From positions 186,001 to 250,000 of the forward strand of contig NZ_RJUE01000001.1 in assembly GCF_024343735.1 (NCBI RefSeq): 64,000 nucleotides of DNA, read 5' to 3'. The notes under the pieces are model-generated. The model was given only the letters and a program-made list of their open reading frames with translations, made no database searches and was not told the DNA's origin. The position numbers and the translations under genes are program-made. The stretch comes from Lacihabitans sp. CCS-44 (lineage in GTDB: Bacteria > Bacteroidota > Bacteroidia > Cytophagales > Spirosomataceae). Positions 37,945 through 47,383 of this stretch are shown here, in pieces; position 1 is the first letter of the stretch, and every line of letters starts with the position of its first letter.

Positions 37945-39549
37945 CTACTTCAAAGCACTTGTAACGGGCTGTCCAATATTACCATTTGGTTCCAGAATTT
38001 TCAAGAGCATGGCAATGGTTGGAGCAATGTCAGAAATGTATGTTTTATTCAAATTCTCGCCTTTGTTTATACCCCATCCAAAAAACAACAATGGCACGTG
38101 GGTGTCGTAAGCATACATAGTTCCGTGGGTAGTACCTTTAGTGTAACCCGAAAGCCAGCCTGGCTCAACCAGTAGCATGACTTCGCCACTCCGTTTTGGG
38201 TTGTAAATATTGGTAAGTTTGTCTCTGTAATATAAAGGAATCTCATTTACGTCTCCTTCAGAAAGGTTTATAACATTATAAATACCTTCAACAGTGGCGA
38301 ATTCAGCCTTTAGAACTTCAGTAACCTGGTCGATGGTGATATTTTTTTGAGCCAACAATGATTTATTCAAATAAAGCTGATAGTTATCTTGGTTTAGTAC
38401 ATATTTGCCTTCTCCAAATTTAGCTACTAAAGCAGCCTCTGCTTTTTTCTCCAATTCGCCTCCCAGAAAAAGTCCTGCTGGAACATTATGTTTTTTCAAA
38501 AAAGCTGGAATCTCCGCCACACCATGGTCAGCAGAAAGGAAAACTGTGTAATTTCCTATTCCCAATTTTTTGTCCAAATGGAGTAACAACTCTTCCATGT
38601 TTTTGTCTAATCTCAGATAAACATCCTCAATTTCTTTTGATTGAGCTCCAAATGCATGACCCGCATAATCTGGTGTAGAAAAACTCACCGTCAAGAAATC
38701 AGTTTCTTTTCCCATTCCAATTTTTTCTGAATCAATGGCGGCTATTGCGAAGTTTTTGGTTAGTTCATTCCCAAAATACGTTTGGGCCAAACTCCCCATC
38801 GTAACTTTATGAGGAAAAACTGCCTTTTGTTCTCCTGAAATATTTGCCTCATAAGGTTGGTCGTCGTCTTCTGTTTCAGTATAATTTGCCAAGGGCTGCA
38901 ATGGCTCCCACATTTTTGTGATATACTGTTGAGGCAGTTTTTTATCGTTGAAAGTCTTTACCCAATCTGGCAAAGTTTTCTGATAATAGTCACTCGTAAT
39001 CCAGTTTCCGCTACCAGCATCGTACCAATACGCCAAACCTGTATGGCCAGCGGGTAAGATGGCTCCCCTATCTTTAAAAGCAATTCCGATTACTTTTGAT
39101 TTAAACTGCGTCGCTATTCGGAGCTGATCAGTTATCGAGGTCACTTTCATGTTTCGAGGTGACATTTTTCCAGCCGAAGCACTTCCAGCTCCAACTACGT
39201 TGACTGTAGAATCAGCCACTACATACATGCTTGCTGAGGTATTTTTTTCAAACCATTCGTTACCCACTATACCACTAATAGCAGGCGATGAACCATTAAA
39301 TATATGTGCGTGACCAGGGCCAGTAACTGTGGATGCATAATGATAATGATTGTTTCGGCAGTTATAGCCTTCGTTCATCATTCGTTTGAAGCCTCCTGTT
39401 GAGTATTTTGAATAAAAGCGATAAAGGTAATCGTAACGCATTTGATCCACTACTATGCCGACCACCAATTTAGGTTTTTCTGATTTAGGTTTTTGAGAAA
39501 ACGCAATTGCAGAAAACAAAAGTAAAAAACTTAATAATTTCAATTTCAT
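37945..39549 (-). CDS. PafA-like alkaline phosphatase family protein
   Basis: A 534-residue secreted phosphatase/sulfatase-fold enzyme (signal 1-18, ending AFSQ). Metal and catalytic residues fit PafA of flavobacteria: Asp35 in GIVVDQMRYDYLYR, nucleophile Thr76 in STVTGPGHAHIF, SFSTPDYAGHAFG, LSADHGVAEIP and the final DTHVPLLFFG. PafA uses Thr in place of the Ser of E. coli PhoA. It would release phosphate from organic esters in the periplasm. It is the only gene in its transcription unit, with a -7 box at 39566-39573. Confidence 0.9.
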   Translation of the reverse strand: MKLKLLSFLLLFSAIAFSQKPKSEKPKLVVGIVVDQMRYDYLYRFYSKYSTGGFKRMMNEGYNCRNNHYHYASTVTGPGHAHIFNGSSPAISGIVGNEWFEKNTSASMYVVADSTVNVVGAGSASAGKMSPRNMKVTSITDQLRIATQFKSKVIGIAFKDRGAILPAGHTGLAYWYDAGSGNWITSDYYQKTLPDWVKTFNDKKLPQQYITKMWEPLQPLANYTETEDDDQPYEANISGEQKAVFPHKVTMGSLAQTYFGNELTKNFAIAAIDSEKIGMGKETDFLTVSFSTPDYAGHAFGAQSKEIEDVYLRLDKNMEELLLHLDKKLGIGNYTVFLSADHGVAEIPAFLKKHNVPAGLFLGGELEKKAEAALVAKFGEGKYVLNQDNYQLYLNKSLLAQKNITIDQVTEVLKAEFATVEGIYNVINLSEGDVNEIPLYYRDKLTNIYNPKRSGEVMLLVEPGWLSGYTKGTTHGTMYAYDTHVPLLFFGWGINKGENLNKTYISDIAPTIAMLLKILEPNGNIGQPVTSALK

Positions 39550-39565
39550 TTGTATTAATTTTCAA

Positions 39566-39573
39566 CAAAAATA
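39566..39573 (-). promoter_or_regulatory. Putative -7 box for the PafA-like gene
   Basis: TATTTTTG on the minus strand fits TAnnTTTG, 16 bases upstream of the start codon. Confidence 0.45.
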
Positions 39574-39639
39574 GGTTTTTATTTTAGACCCAAAAACAAT
39601 TTAAGATTAAGTGTGTTTTAAAATAGATAAAAGCAGAAA

Positions 39640-40092
39640 ATGGAGATAGCAATTAAAATAGGAATAATTCTGGGTGTTTTTCTTTTGATGGAAGGAGTGG
39701 CTTGGTTTGCTCACAAGTATATCATGCACGGCTTTGGTTGGACATGGCACGAAGACCACCACAACATGCACAAAGGTTTTTTCGAAAAAAACGATTATTA
39801 TGCATTGGTTTTTACTCCAATAGCCATCTTTTGTATAGTTTATGGAGATTTAAATGCAGAATACTGGTATCTCTTTCACATAGGTTTAGGCATTACCCTT
39901 TACGGGCTTTTCTACTTTATATTTCATGACCTGATCGTACATCGAAGGCTAAAATTCAAGTTTGCTACCAAAAGTAAATACATGAAACGCATCATGTATG
40001 CTCACTATGTTCACCACAAAACGCACACCAAAGAAGGTGCGGAGGCTTTTGGTTTTCTTTATGCACCCAAAAAATACGAAAAGAAATCCTAA
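39640..40092 (+). CDS. crtZ: Beta-carotene hydroxylase (CrtZ-like)
   Basis: A 150-residue membrane di-iron hydroxylase of the fatty acid hydroxylase superfamily. The His clusters are complete: AHKYIMHGFGWTWHEDHH (HxxxxH and HxxHH), the mid-protein FHDLIVHRR, and AHYVHHKTHTKEGAEAFGFLY at the C-terminus, which is typical for CrtZ that converts beta-carotene to zeaxanthin. Three or four membrane helices are visible. No other carotenoid gene (crtB, crtI, crtY) lies nearby, so the hydroxylase works with genes located elsewhere. Confidence 0.9.
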   Translation: MEIAIKIGIILGVFLLMEGVAWFAHKYIMHGFGWTWHEDHHNMHKGFFEKNDYYALVFTPIAIFCIVYGDLNAEYWYLFHIGLGITLYGLFYFIFHDLIVHRRLKFKFATKSKYMKRIMYAHYVHHKTHTKEGAEAFGFLYAPKKYEKKS

Positions 40093-40219
40093 TTGTGATT
40101 TTTGGAAAAATTATTGGCTAATTCTGATAAATTCATCTTTGGTCTGACTTCTTTGGGATATATTTTAAAAATAGGCTGTGTAAATAGTTAAATTGCGACT
40201 TGAACCTTCAAAGCGATTT

Positions 40220-41383
40220 ATGTTTTCTCATATCACCAAAGATTTTTTTGGTAACAAGCAGAGTTTTTCCATTGGTCTTATTTTTATTTCTGTAGGGCTA
40301 CTATTTGGCAATTGGGCCACTTTTATACCTTTTGTAAAAACCAAATTTGACCTTGACGATGCCCAGTTAGGGCTGCTTTTGCTCAGCTTGCCTTTTGGTG
40401 CTTTAGCTATGAATCCAGTGGCAGCCACTTTGGTGAGGAGAATCGGCATGCAAAAGACCTCTGTTTATGGCATTGGCTTTATGTTGCTGGCATTCAGTCT
40501 TTTGTTAAACGCCCCAACGGTTTATTTCCAATCTTTTTTCCTTTTTCTGTGTGGTTGCGGCATTTCTATCACCAACGTGGGCATGAATACCTGTGTTGGA
40601 GCCATTGAACACCACTTCGATATAAAAATAATGAGCACTTGCCACGGTATGTTTAGCTTGGGACTTATGTTTGGGTCTATTTGCTCAAGCTTATTTGGCG
40701 GCATGGGCTTATTGCCAGGTATTTACATGAGCATAGTGGGTGCATTATTGTTTTTGGTTCTGCTTTTTGCACAAAAGAATATTTTCCTAATCAAAGAAGA
40801 AATACATGAGATAATTACTGAAAAATCGAAGTTTTCGTTTCCAAAAGGAAGTTTTTTGTTGATGATAGTCATCGGTTTGTGCGTCAACATTACCGAGGGA
40901 ACTATGGCCGATTGGTCAGCAGTTTTCATGAGGGCTGTTGTGAAAACCTCCACTTATTTTGAAGGTTGGGGAATGGCGGGCTACTCTCTTTTCATGGCTT
41001 TGGGAAGACTCATTGGAGATAAAATCATACCGAGATTCGGGGCTAACAAAATACTATTTTATGGCGGAATATTGAGTATTGTAGGCATCTTAGTAGTAAT
41101 AACACTACCCTATACTTTTTCAGCAATTGTAGGTTTTGCACTTGTTGGAGCAGGTGTTTCATGCGGAGCACCCATACTTTATGCCAGTGCATCAAGAGTT
41201 CCAAATATGGCCAAAGGCTCTGGATTGGCCATCATGAACACATTCGCCATGGGTGGCTTTCTTTTCGGCCCAGTTTTGATAGGATTTATCTCAAAAGCCA
41301 CCACACTTTCTATTGCTTTTGGTTTTATTGCTTCTTTAGGTATTGTTTGGGTGATTCAGAGTAAAAGGGTCAAACTTTTCTAA
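40220..41383 (+). CDS. Major facilitator superfamily transporter
   Basis: A 387-residue transporter with about 12 membrane helices (start ATG 40220; the frame extends to 40193 with a poorer start). The motif GMQKTSVYGIGFMLLAF follows helix 2. Other blocks are FGALAMNPVAATLVRRIG, MGLLPGIYMSIVG, GWGMAGYSLFMALGRLIGDKIIPRFG and GAGVSCGAPILYASASRVPN. The overall pattern resembles the sugar (fucose-permease-like) MFS subgroup, but the substrate is not determinable. Its stop shares the four bases CTAA with the stop of the convergent patatin gene. Confidence 0.85.
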   Translation: MFSHITKDFFGNKQSFSIGLIFISVGLLFGNWATFIPFVKTKFDLDDAQLGLLLLSLPFGALAMNPVAATLVRRIGMQKTSVYGIGFMLLAFSLLLNAPTVYFQSFFLFLCGCGISITNVGMNTCVGAIEHHFDIKIMSTCHGMFSLGLMFGSICSSLFGGMGLLPGIYMSIVGALLFLVLLFAQKNIFLIKEEIHEIITEKSKFSFPKGSFLLMIVIGLCVNITEGTMADWSAVFMRAVVKTSTYFEGWGMAGYSLFMALGRLIGDKIIPRFGANKILFYGGILSIVGILVVITLPYTFSAIVGFALVGAGVSCGAPILYASASRVPNMAKGSGLAIMNTFAMGGFLFGPVLIGFISKATTLSIAFGFIASLGIVWVIQSKRVKLF

Positions 41384-42291
41384 GCATTCAACACCGTGTA
41401 AGCCTTCTCATAACCTTCTTTTATGATGGCTTTTATGACATCTATGTCAAAATCTGTCAGCTTGATATTTACAGAAACATCTGGCCTGATGACGGTGAGC
41501 TTTATTTTTTTATTGAAACTAAAGCCTGCTACAGATACCAAATTTTGGTTATAATGTTCTGCCCATTCCAAGTCATTGTTTTCTAGCTGATTTACTGAAA
41601 TATCTTTTATACGCTCAATTAAAGTAAGTAAACTGCGGTAGTTGATGGGTTCCATTTCACGCTTTCTGGGATGAGTGGCTATGGCATAAATCTCTGTGGC
41701 TCCATCTGCGATGGCCTTTTTCAAAGGCACCACCTCTCTTATACCTCCATCCAAATACACTTCTTTGTTGTCGTTGCCTATCTGTATACCTGGCATAATG
41801 ATGGGCAAAGAACTACTTGCTCTGAGAAAATCTAAAAAATGTTGTTCAAGAGGGTCTGCGTAGTGCATTTCGCCTGTATGAACATTCACAGCTCCAACTT
41901 TCAAAGCTATTGGGCTTCTTCTCAAAACGGTCAAATCTAAATACTTTTTGAGTTTTTCGTGAAGTGGGTTGGTATCTAAAAGTCCATCGAACCTACTCAT
42001 TAATGTGTCGATTCCCAATGTCCATTTAGACTTTAAAATTCCGATATCAGATGGTTTGGTGATATTTTCTAACCAAAACTGTAGCAGTTTCTTATTTACT
42101 AAATCCCAGTTGATTTCTTGATTGGCCTTGAATTGAAGTCCGGCTTCATTTACCATAAAAGAGGCATTGAGTGCCCCAGCAGATATGCCATAAATCATGT
42201 CAGGCTTAAAGCCAGTCTCTAAAACTGCTTGAATTGCCCCAACTTGCCATGCACCTTTCAATGAGCCTCCACCCAATACCAATGCTTTCAT
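41380..42291 (-). CDS. Patatin-like phospholipase
   Basis: A 303-residue cytosolic serine hydrolase of the patatin/RssA type. It has the oxyanion-hole loop GGGSLKGAW, the nucleophile motif GISAG (Ser37), and the catalytic Asp in LDGGIREVVPL. The second half has the lid-like region ADGATEIYAIATHPRKR. It lacks a signal peptide. It could hydrolyse phospholipids or acyl esters. It overlaps the convergent MFS gene by four bases and has no recognisable partner. Confidence 0.9.
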   Translation of the reverse strand: MKALVLGGGSLKGAWQVGAIQAVLETGFKPDMIYGISAGALNASFMVNEAGLQFKANQEINWDLVNKKLLQFWLENITKPSDIGILKSKWTLGIDTLMSRFDGLLDTNPLHEKLKKYLDLTVLRRSPIALKVGAVNVHTGEMHYADPLEQHFLDFLRASSSLPIIMPGIQIGNDNKEVYLDGGIREVVPLKKAIADGATEIYAIATHPRKREMEPINYRSLLTLIERIKDISVNQLENNDLEWAEHYNQNLVSVAGFSFNKKIKLTVIRPDVSVNIKLTDFDIDVIKAIIKEGYEKAYTVLNA

Positions 42292-42344
42292 GTGAAATTA
42301 TATATTTTCACCAAAAATAGAACAGAAACTATGACTTTTCGAAA

Positions 42345-43148
42345 TTATTTGTGAATAAAACCTATACTGACATGAAAACCGTCTGCCTTTAAATTGAACA
42401 ATTTAGGCGAATTACTCGGCCCAATATTTTGCAAAGAATAAGATTTTATACTTTTTTCGTAACGTAAATCAAAGAAAAACAACCCAAACTCGAAACCTAA
42501 ACCTACATTAAAATTCATAATAGGTCTGTTGAAAAACTGATTATTGAGTTTTTCTTTGGCAATAAATTCTGAAAGAGCATCCTTCATTTCGTTGTTGAGT
42601 TTGTAGGCAAAATTTACAGTTGGGCCGAAAAAGACACGAGATTTATTAGAGCGAATACCAATCAAAAGTGGCATATCCAAAGAGGAGAATGAACCGTTCA
42701 CACGCTTATATAAACTCCCATCGGTTTTTAGCAAATCAAACTTCCCAGCTTTAGAGGAATACATCAATTCTGGCTGAATAAAAAACGAACCTCTAACAAA
42801 TCTGGCAAAGACCCCGCCACTGTAGCCCGTCCCAAAAAGTTTGTTGTTAACAAACTGATTTTTGACAATTTTGCCGTTTTGATCTAAAACAGGCAGACCA
42901 CTTGGGCCAACTTGATCAATGGTATTCTCGTTGATGGTATATTTTCCACGGCTCCCTCCTACTCTAGCTCCCCAAGAAAATCTCCATTTGTCACGACGAT
43001 ATTCTTCTGAATAACTCATGGTGTCAAAAACGATGGGTTTTACCTTCAAGCTGGTATCTATGGGCATATTTGCGGTGTCAGGTTTGGTTATTTGAGCCAT
43101 TCCAAACGTGCCTATGAAAACAAAAAAAACAAGAAATAATTTATGCAT
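42345..43148 (-). CDS. PorT-like outer-membrane beta-barrel protein
   Basis: A 267-residue secreted protein (signal 1-18, ending GMAQ) made mostly of amphipathic beta-strands with aromatic ends, e.g. WRFSWGARVGGSRGKYTI, GGVFARFVRGSFFIQPELMY, SLDMPLLIGIRSNKSRVFFGP, FELGLFFFDLRYEKSIK, and an end strand FHVSIGFIHK. This fits the small eight-stranded barrels of the OmpA/PorT type in Bacteroidota, where PorT is a type IX secretion component. Membership of the T9SS is not shown. Confidence 0.75.
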   Translation of the reverse strand: MHKLFLVFFVFIGTFGMAQITKPDTANMPIDTSLKVKPIVFDTMSYSEEYRRDKWRFSWGARVGGSRGKYTINENTIDQVGPSGLPVLDQNGKIVKNQFVNNKLFGTGYSGGVFARFVRGSFFIQPELMYSSKAGKFDLLKTDGSLYKRVNGSFSSLDMPLLIGIRSNKSRVFFGPTVNFAYKLNNEMKDALSEFIAKEKLNNQFFNRPIMNFNVGLGFEFGLFFFDLRYEKSIKSYSLQNIGPSNSPKLFNLKADGFHVSIGFIHK

Positions 43149-43205
43149 ATTGGGTGAAATTTCGGAAAAATCATAGCAAAAACTGAGCCAAAGGATATGT
43201 TTATG

Positions 43206-43619
43206 CTAGATTATCATAGTAGTTAGTCTACAAATACAAATGGGTTTATTTTCTTCGTTGGTAATCTTTATATCCCACACGTGGGTTTTTGCACCCACAT
43301 GAATGGCCGTCACTTTACCATAAACCCAACCAGTTTTTACAGCTCTCAGGTGATTCGCATTAATTTCTAAACCGACGGCCTTTTGTTGTTCGGGGTTCTG
43401 TAAACACAACATAGACGCTAAGCTACCGATGGTTTCGGCTAAAACTACCGAAGCACCGCCGTGCAAAATCCCAAATGGCTGATGTGTGCGGCTATCCACT
43501 GGCATGCGGGCAATTATAAAATCGTCGCCAAGCTCTGTAAATTCAATTCCAATATGTCCTGGAAGTGTGTTTTTTCCAAAAGCATTGAGGCTTTCTAAAT
43601 CAAAATTTTTATTAAACAT
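43206..43619 (-). CDS. Hotdog-fold thioesterase (PaaI/MenI-like)
   Basis: A 137-residue acyl-CoA thioesterase. The catalytic block HQPFGILHGGASVVLAETIGS carries the HGG(A)xxxLAE motif of the PaaI/MenI/EntH group, with the Glu of the AET as catalytic residue. Substrate candidates are 1,4-dihydroxy-2-naphthoyl-CoA (menaquinone pathway) or aromatic acyl-CoAs; sequence alone does not decide. It is divergent from the histidine phosphatase gene (52-base gap). Confidence 0.85.
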   Translation of the reverse strand: MFNKNFDLESLNAFGKNTLPGHIGIEFTELGDDFIIARMPVDSRTHQPFGILHGGASVVLAETIGSLASMLCLQNPEQQKAVGLEINANHLRAVKTGWVYGKVTAIHVGAKTHVWDIKITNEENKPICICRLTTMII

Positions 43620-43630
43620 GGTATTCTATG

Positions 43631-43638
43631 TAAATTTG
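43631..43638 (+). promoter_or_regulatory. Putative -7 box for the histidine phosphatase gene
   Basis: TAAATTTG fits TAnnTTTG, 33 bases upstream of the ATG at 43672. It rules out the longer reading frame that begins inside the thioesterase gene. Confidence 0.5.
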
Positions 43639-43671
43639 TCAAAAATATCTAAAAAGAAGGGAAATATACTT

Positions 43672-44292
43672 ATGTCAAAAAAAGAAATCTATTTAATCAG
43701 ACACGGAGAAACGGACTACAACAAAAGAGGAATAGTGCAAGGAAGCGGAATAGATGCTGACCTCAATGAAACCGGCAGAAATCAAGCGGAGGCTTTTCAT
43801 ATAAAATATGGTGATATTCAATTCGAAAAAGTATACACTTCGGCCCTTATTCGCACACATCAAACAGTCGAAAAATTTATACAAAAAGGAATTCCACATG
43901 ATATTTTACCAGAACTTAACGAAATAAGTTGGGGAGAAAAAGAAGGCCAAGAACCCACAACAGAAGACAATGCCTATTATGCCAATCTAACTAAAAGTTG
44001 GAGCGAAGGTAACATAAACTTAAAGCCAACGGGGGGAGAAAGTCCGGCTGAAGTGGCTGATAGACTGAAAGTTGGGCTTAAGAAAATCATTGAAAACTCC
44101 GAAGAAAAACTTATACTAGTAGCCATGCACGGACGAGCCATGCGGGTGTTGTTATCGCATATTTCAAATCTGCCTATTTCTGACATGGATACTTTTCCGC
44201 ACCAAAACACCTGTTTGTATAAACTAGAATATTGCTATACAAAAGATACATTTGACATACTTTCAAGAAACGATGTGAGTCATTTGGAATAA
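43672..44292 (+). CDS. Histidine phosphatase (phosphoglycerate-mutase-like)
   Basis: A 206-residue histidine phosphatase. The catalytic motif is LIRHGETDYN (His11). The remaining core residues are in IRTHQTVEKF and ISWGEKEGQEP, and the second catalytic His is in LVAMHGRAMRVLLSHI. It may be a metabolite phosphatase (e.g. alpha-ribazole or sugar phosphates) or a cofactor-dependent mutase. The start was set at ATG 43672 because it is the first residue before the catalytic motif and lies just after the -7 box. Confidence 0.9.
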   Translation: MSKKEIYLIRHGETDYNKRGIVQGSGIDADLNETGRNQAEAFHIKYGDIQFEKVYTSALIRTHQTVEKFIQKGIPHDILPELNEISWGEKEGQEPTTEDNAYYANLTKSWSEGNINLKPTGGESPAEVADRLKVGLKKIIENSEEKLILVAMHGRAMRVLLSHISNLPISDMDTFPHQNTCLYKLEYCYTKDTFDILSRNDVSHLE

Positions 44293-44392
44293 TTTCAAAA
44301 AAAACATAAAACCATATTTCCGCCTTTCGCCAATAAAAATCCCCGACAGTAAAGAAGATTCGATTTAAATTTTCATAATTTGTAGTTTTGAG

Positions 44393-44400
44393 AAAATATT
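44393..44400 (+). promoter_or_regulatory. Putative -7 box for the LytS/LytTR operon
   Basis: TAGTTTTG fits TAnnTTTG and ends only 6 bases before the LytS ATG, so the transcript could be nearly leaderless. Confidence 0.4.
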
Positions 44401-44406
44401 TGATGA

Positions 44407-45456
44407 ATGAATTTTAAGCAGTCGTATTGGCTATTTCAAATTTCGGGATGGACTTTATATACCCTTTCCGACTTCATCAACTATTTCCTGTTTTGGAATT
44501 TCAATTATGAAGAACTCGAAAACCTAGTTTTTAATTCTATCATAAACATTCTAGTGGGTATTTCGCTCACCCATTTGTTTAGGGTGGTTTTCAAAAAATA
44601 CAATTGGATAAAACTCTCAATCCCTCAACTTATTATCAGAAGTTTTATTGGCATTTTGCTCATTACGTTTTTGTTTTATGCCATCAACATCAGTTTGGAC
44701 GAAGACATCATTGATACCACTAAAAGTAATTGGCTACTTAGAGATATTGTGTATGTGGTCAATCTCAGCAAACCGATTCTAATTTGGGTTTTAGTTTATA
44801 TTTTCTATGCATACACCAACGAACGCCGCATTGATGCCGTTGAACGTATAAAACTACAAACCTCCATTGAAGCCACCGAAGCCAAAATATTAAGGGCCCA
44901 AATCAACCCGCATTTTATGTTTAATGCCTTGAACAGCATCAGGGCTTTGGTATTGGAAGACCCCACCAAATCGCAAAAAGGTATTACTCAGTTGTCGAAT
45001 ATTTTGAGAAGTGCATTGGTGGCCGACAGGAAAACCACCATCTCGCTCAAAGAAGAGCTAAAAACCATTGAAGATTACCTAGAGTTGGAAAAAGTAAGAT
45101 ACGAAGAACGCTTACAAATCATGTGGGATGTAGACGTGAATACGCTCAATATCCAGGTGCCGCCCATGATGTTGCAAACTTTGGTAGAAAATGCCATCAA
45201 ACATGGTGTACAAAAAGCACCTAGATGGGGTTATGTAGAAATAAACACCAGCAAAGTTTTTAATAATTTAGTAATCAAAATCAGGAATACGGGCGTTCTA
45301 AAAAATACGGAAAACGCGAACATTGATGGCGGATTTGGACTTAAAAATACAGAGAAACGTTTGCAATTGTTATACGGCAAAAATGCCTCTTTCGAAATTT
45401 ATCAAGAAGATCACCAGACAGTTACTGCTGTCATAAAAATACCTCTAAGTATATGA
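44407..45456 (+). CDS. LytS/YehU-type sensor histidine kinase
   Basis: A 349-residue membrane kinase. Residues 1-150 have four hydrophobic helices (WLFQISGWTLYTLSDFI; IINILVGISLTHLF; SFIGILLITFLFYAI; LSKPILIWVLVYIFYAY). The His_kinase block is LRAQINPHFMFNALNSIRAL, with the phosphorylated His in NPHF. The HATPase domain follows (PPMMLQTLVENAIKHGVQKA; GGFGLKNTEKRLQLLYG). It lacks a known extracytoplasmic sensor domain. Its stop overlaps the response regulator start (ATGA), so the two are translationally coupled. Confidence 0.92.
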   Translation: MNFKQSYWLFQISGWTLYTLSDFINYFLFWNFNYEELENLVFNSIINILVGISLTHLFRVVFKKYNWIKLSIPQLIIRSFIGILLITFLFYAINISLDEDIIDTTKSNWLLRDIVYVVNLSKPILIWVLVYIFYAYTNERRIDAVERIKLQTSIEATEAKILRAQINPHFMFNALNSIRALVLEDPTKSQKGITQLSNILRSALVADRKTTISLKEELKTIEDYLELEKVRYEERLQIMWDVDVNTLNIQVPPMMLQTLVENAIKHGVQKAPRWGYVEINTSKVFNNLVIKIRNTGVLKNTENANIDGGFGLKNTEKRLQLLYGKNASFEIYQEDHQTVTAVIKIPLSI

Positions 45457-46199
45457 AAACCATCATTATCGACGACGAAAGACTTGCAAGAAATGAGCTG
45501 AAGAGACTTTTGGAAGAATTCCCGAAAATCAATGTAGTGGCAGAGGCAGCCAATGCCGACGAAGCCATTGAACTCATTGACGAACACCAACCAGATTTGC
45601 TTTTTCTAGACATTCAGATGCCCGGTAAGAATGGATTTGAACTCTTGGAAATCATTGAGGACCGAGTTCCAGAAGTTATTTTCACTACGGCATACGACGA
45701 ATACGCTCTTAAAGCATTCGAATACAATGCTTTAGATTACTTAATGAAACCAATTGACAGCAGTCGTTTGGCAGAGGCCATTGCAAAAGTTGAGGCCGAA
45801 ATTAAGCGTTCAGAGAAACTTTCTTCAGACCCGAACGTGCAATATTTAACCGAAAACGACCAGGTTTTTGTAAAAGATGGAGAAAAATGTTGGTTTGTAA
45901 AACTCGGAAAAGTAAGACTTTTTGAGTCTATGGGAAATTACGTTAGGCTGCATTTTGAAGACCAAAAACCCATGATTTTGAAGTCTCTGAATAGTTTGGA
46001 AGAAAAACTTGACCCCAAAAGCTTCTTTAGAGCCAACCGCAAACACATCATAAACTTACAATGGGTAGAGAAAATAGAGCCCTGGTTTTCAGGTGGATTA
46101 TTGGTAACCCTCAAAGGAGGTGAGAAAAGTACACCACTAGAAAAAATTGAAATATCTCGTCGCCAAGCCATAAAGTTCAAGGATTTAATGAGTTTATAA
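45453..46199 (+). CDS. LytTR-type response regulator
   Basis: A 248-residue regulator with a receiver domain (1-120; phospho-acceptor Asp53 in LLFLDIQMPGKNG) and a C-terminal LytTR DNA-binding domain (about 135-245, with FRANRKHIINLQWVEKIEPWF). It pairs with the kinase upstream (4-base overlap) and overlaps the next gene by one base. The target genes are unknown. LytTR regulators bind direct repeats separated by about 10-12 bases. Confidence 0.94.
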   Translation: MKTIIIDDERLARNELKRLLEEFPKINVVAEAANADEAIELIDEHQPDLLFLDIQMPGKNGFELLEIIEDRVPEVIFTTAYDEYALKAFEYNALDYLMKPIDSSRLAEAIAKVEAEIKRSEKLSSDPNVQYLTENDQVFVKDGEKCWFVKLGKVRLFESMGNYVRLHFEDQKPMILKSLNSLEEKLDPKSFFRANRKHIINLQWVEKIEPWFSGGLLVTLKGGEKSTPLEKIEISRRQAIKFKDLMSL

Positions 46200-47314
46200 T
46201 GCGAATTCTCATTGCCCCAGATTCATTCAAAGATTCGCTTTCTGCTCAAAAAGTAGCTGAAAGCTTAGCCGAAGGAATAAAAAACACTTTCCCAAAGGCT
46301 GAAATCACACTTTTGCCATTGGCAGATGGTGGGGAAGGGACTCTGGAGGCTATAAAAGGAAATTTGGACTATATCAAGTGCATGGCTTCTGATCCGCTTT
46401 TCAGAAAAATAGAAAGTAAATATCTTTGGGATGAAAAAACCAAAACTGCTTTTGTAGAAATGGCACAAATTTCGGGACTCGAACTTGTGACAGAAAGCGA
46501 GAGAAATCCATTAAAAACCACCACTTTAGGAACAGGCGAATTGATTGCTCATGCCCTGAAAAGAAACGTGAAAAAAGTTATACTTTTTGTGGGTGGCTCA
46601 GCCACCAATGACGGTGGCATAGGCATGGCAGCCGTTTTGGGCTATATATTCTTGGACAAAAATGGAAACACTTTGAATCCAAATGGCGAGAGTTTAAATG
46701 AAATTCACAGCATTGATTACCATCCTATATTTGACCTGTCAAAAACCGAATTTATCGTAGCCACAGATGTCACCAATCCCTTTTTCGGAGAAAATGGTGC
46801 CGCACACATTTATGCCAAACAAAAAGGTGCAAATCAAGAGCAAATTGAGTTTCTAGACAAAGGGTTAAAAAACCTAAATTCGATTTTTATAAGAACAAAA
46901 AACATTGATTTACAAAAAGTTGCAGGAAGTGGTGCAGCCGGCGGACTGGCGGGTGGAGCTTATGCGTTTCTTGGAGCAAAGGTAGTTTCAGCTGCCGAAG
47001 AAATCTTCAAAATATGTGATCTGCAGAGTAAAATTGAGCAATCAGATGTAATTATTTCTGGAGAAGGCAGAATAGATTCCCAAACTTGGAATGGAAAACT
47101 TATATCAAAACTTCTTGAAAATGCCAAACAGAAAAAAGTGATTTTAGTAGGTGGAACGGTTGAAACAGACTTAACTGACAATCCAAACATATTAAAAACG
47201 TATCAAATCAAAACACCAGAAATGTCCTTGGATTTTGCAAAGGCAAATGCTGGGGGGCTATTAGTCGATAAAGGATCTGAAATAGGAAGATTTTTAATTG
47301 ATGTTATCATCTAA
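46199..47314 (+). CDS. Glycerate kinase
   Basis: A 371-residue kinase of the GarK/GlxK family that phosphorylates D-glycerate, normally to 2-phosphoglycerate. It shows MRILIAPDSFKDSLSAQKVAE at the start, LLPLADGGEGTLEAI, PLKTTTLGTGELIAHAL, VGGSATNDGGIGMAAVLG, AGSGAAGGLAGGAYAFLGA and VIISGEGRIDSQTWNGK. The start ATG overlaps the TAA of the response regulator gene (TAATG), so three genes form one tightly coupled unit. Why a sensor pair and a glycerate kinase travel together is unknown. Confidence 0.95.
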   Translation: MRILIAPDSFKDSLSAQKVAESLAEGIKNTFPKAEITLLPLADGGEGTLEAIKGNLDYIKCMASDPLFRKIESKYLWDEKTKTAFVEMAQISGLELVTESERNPLKTTTLGTGELIAHALKRNVKKVILFVGGSATNDGGIGMAAVLGYIFLDKNGNTLNPNGESLNEIHSIDYHPIFDLSKTEFIVATDVTNPFFGENGAAHIYAKQKGANQEQIEFLDKGLKNLNSIFIRTKNIDLQKVAGSGAAGGLAGGAYAFLGAKVVSAAEEIFKICDLQSKIEQSDVIISGEGRIDSQTWNGKLISKLLENAKQKKVILVGGTVETDLTDNPNILKTYQIKTPEMSLDFAKANAGGLLVDKGSEIGRFLIDVII

Positions 47315-47383
47315 TTTTGAAATAATCAGAGGAAATTTCACCAAAAAACCTTTATTTAGCTGAAAATTTACAACAGAACAAAT

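Noticed and set aside
43486-43671. Longer N-terminus for the histidine phosphatase
   Set aside because: It lies inside the divergent thioesterase gene; ATG 43672 directly precedes LIRHGE and follows a -7 box.
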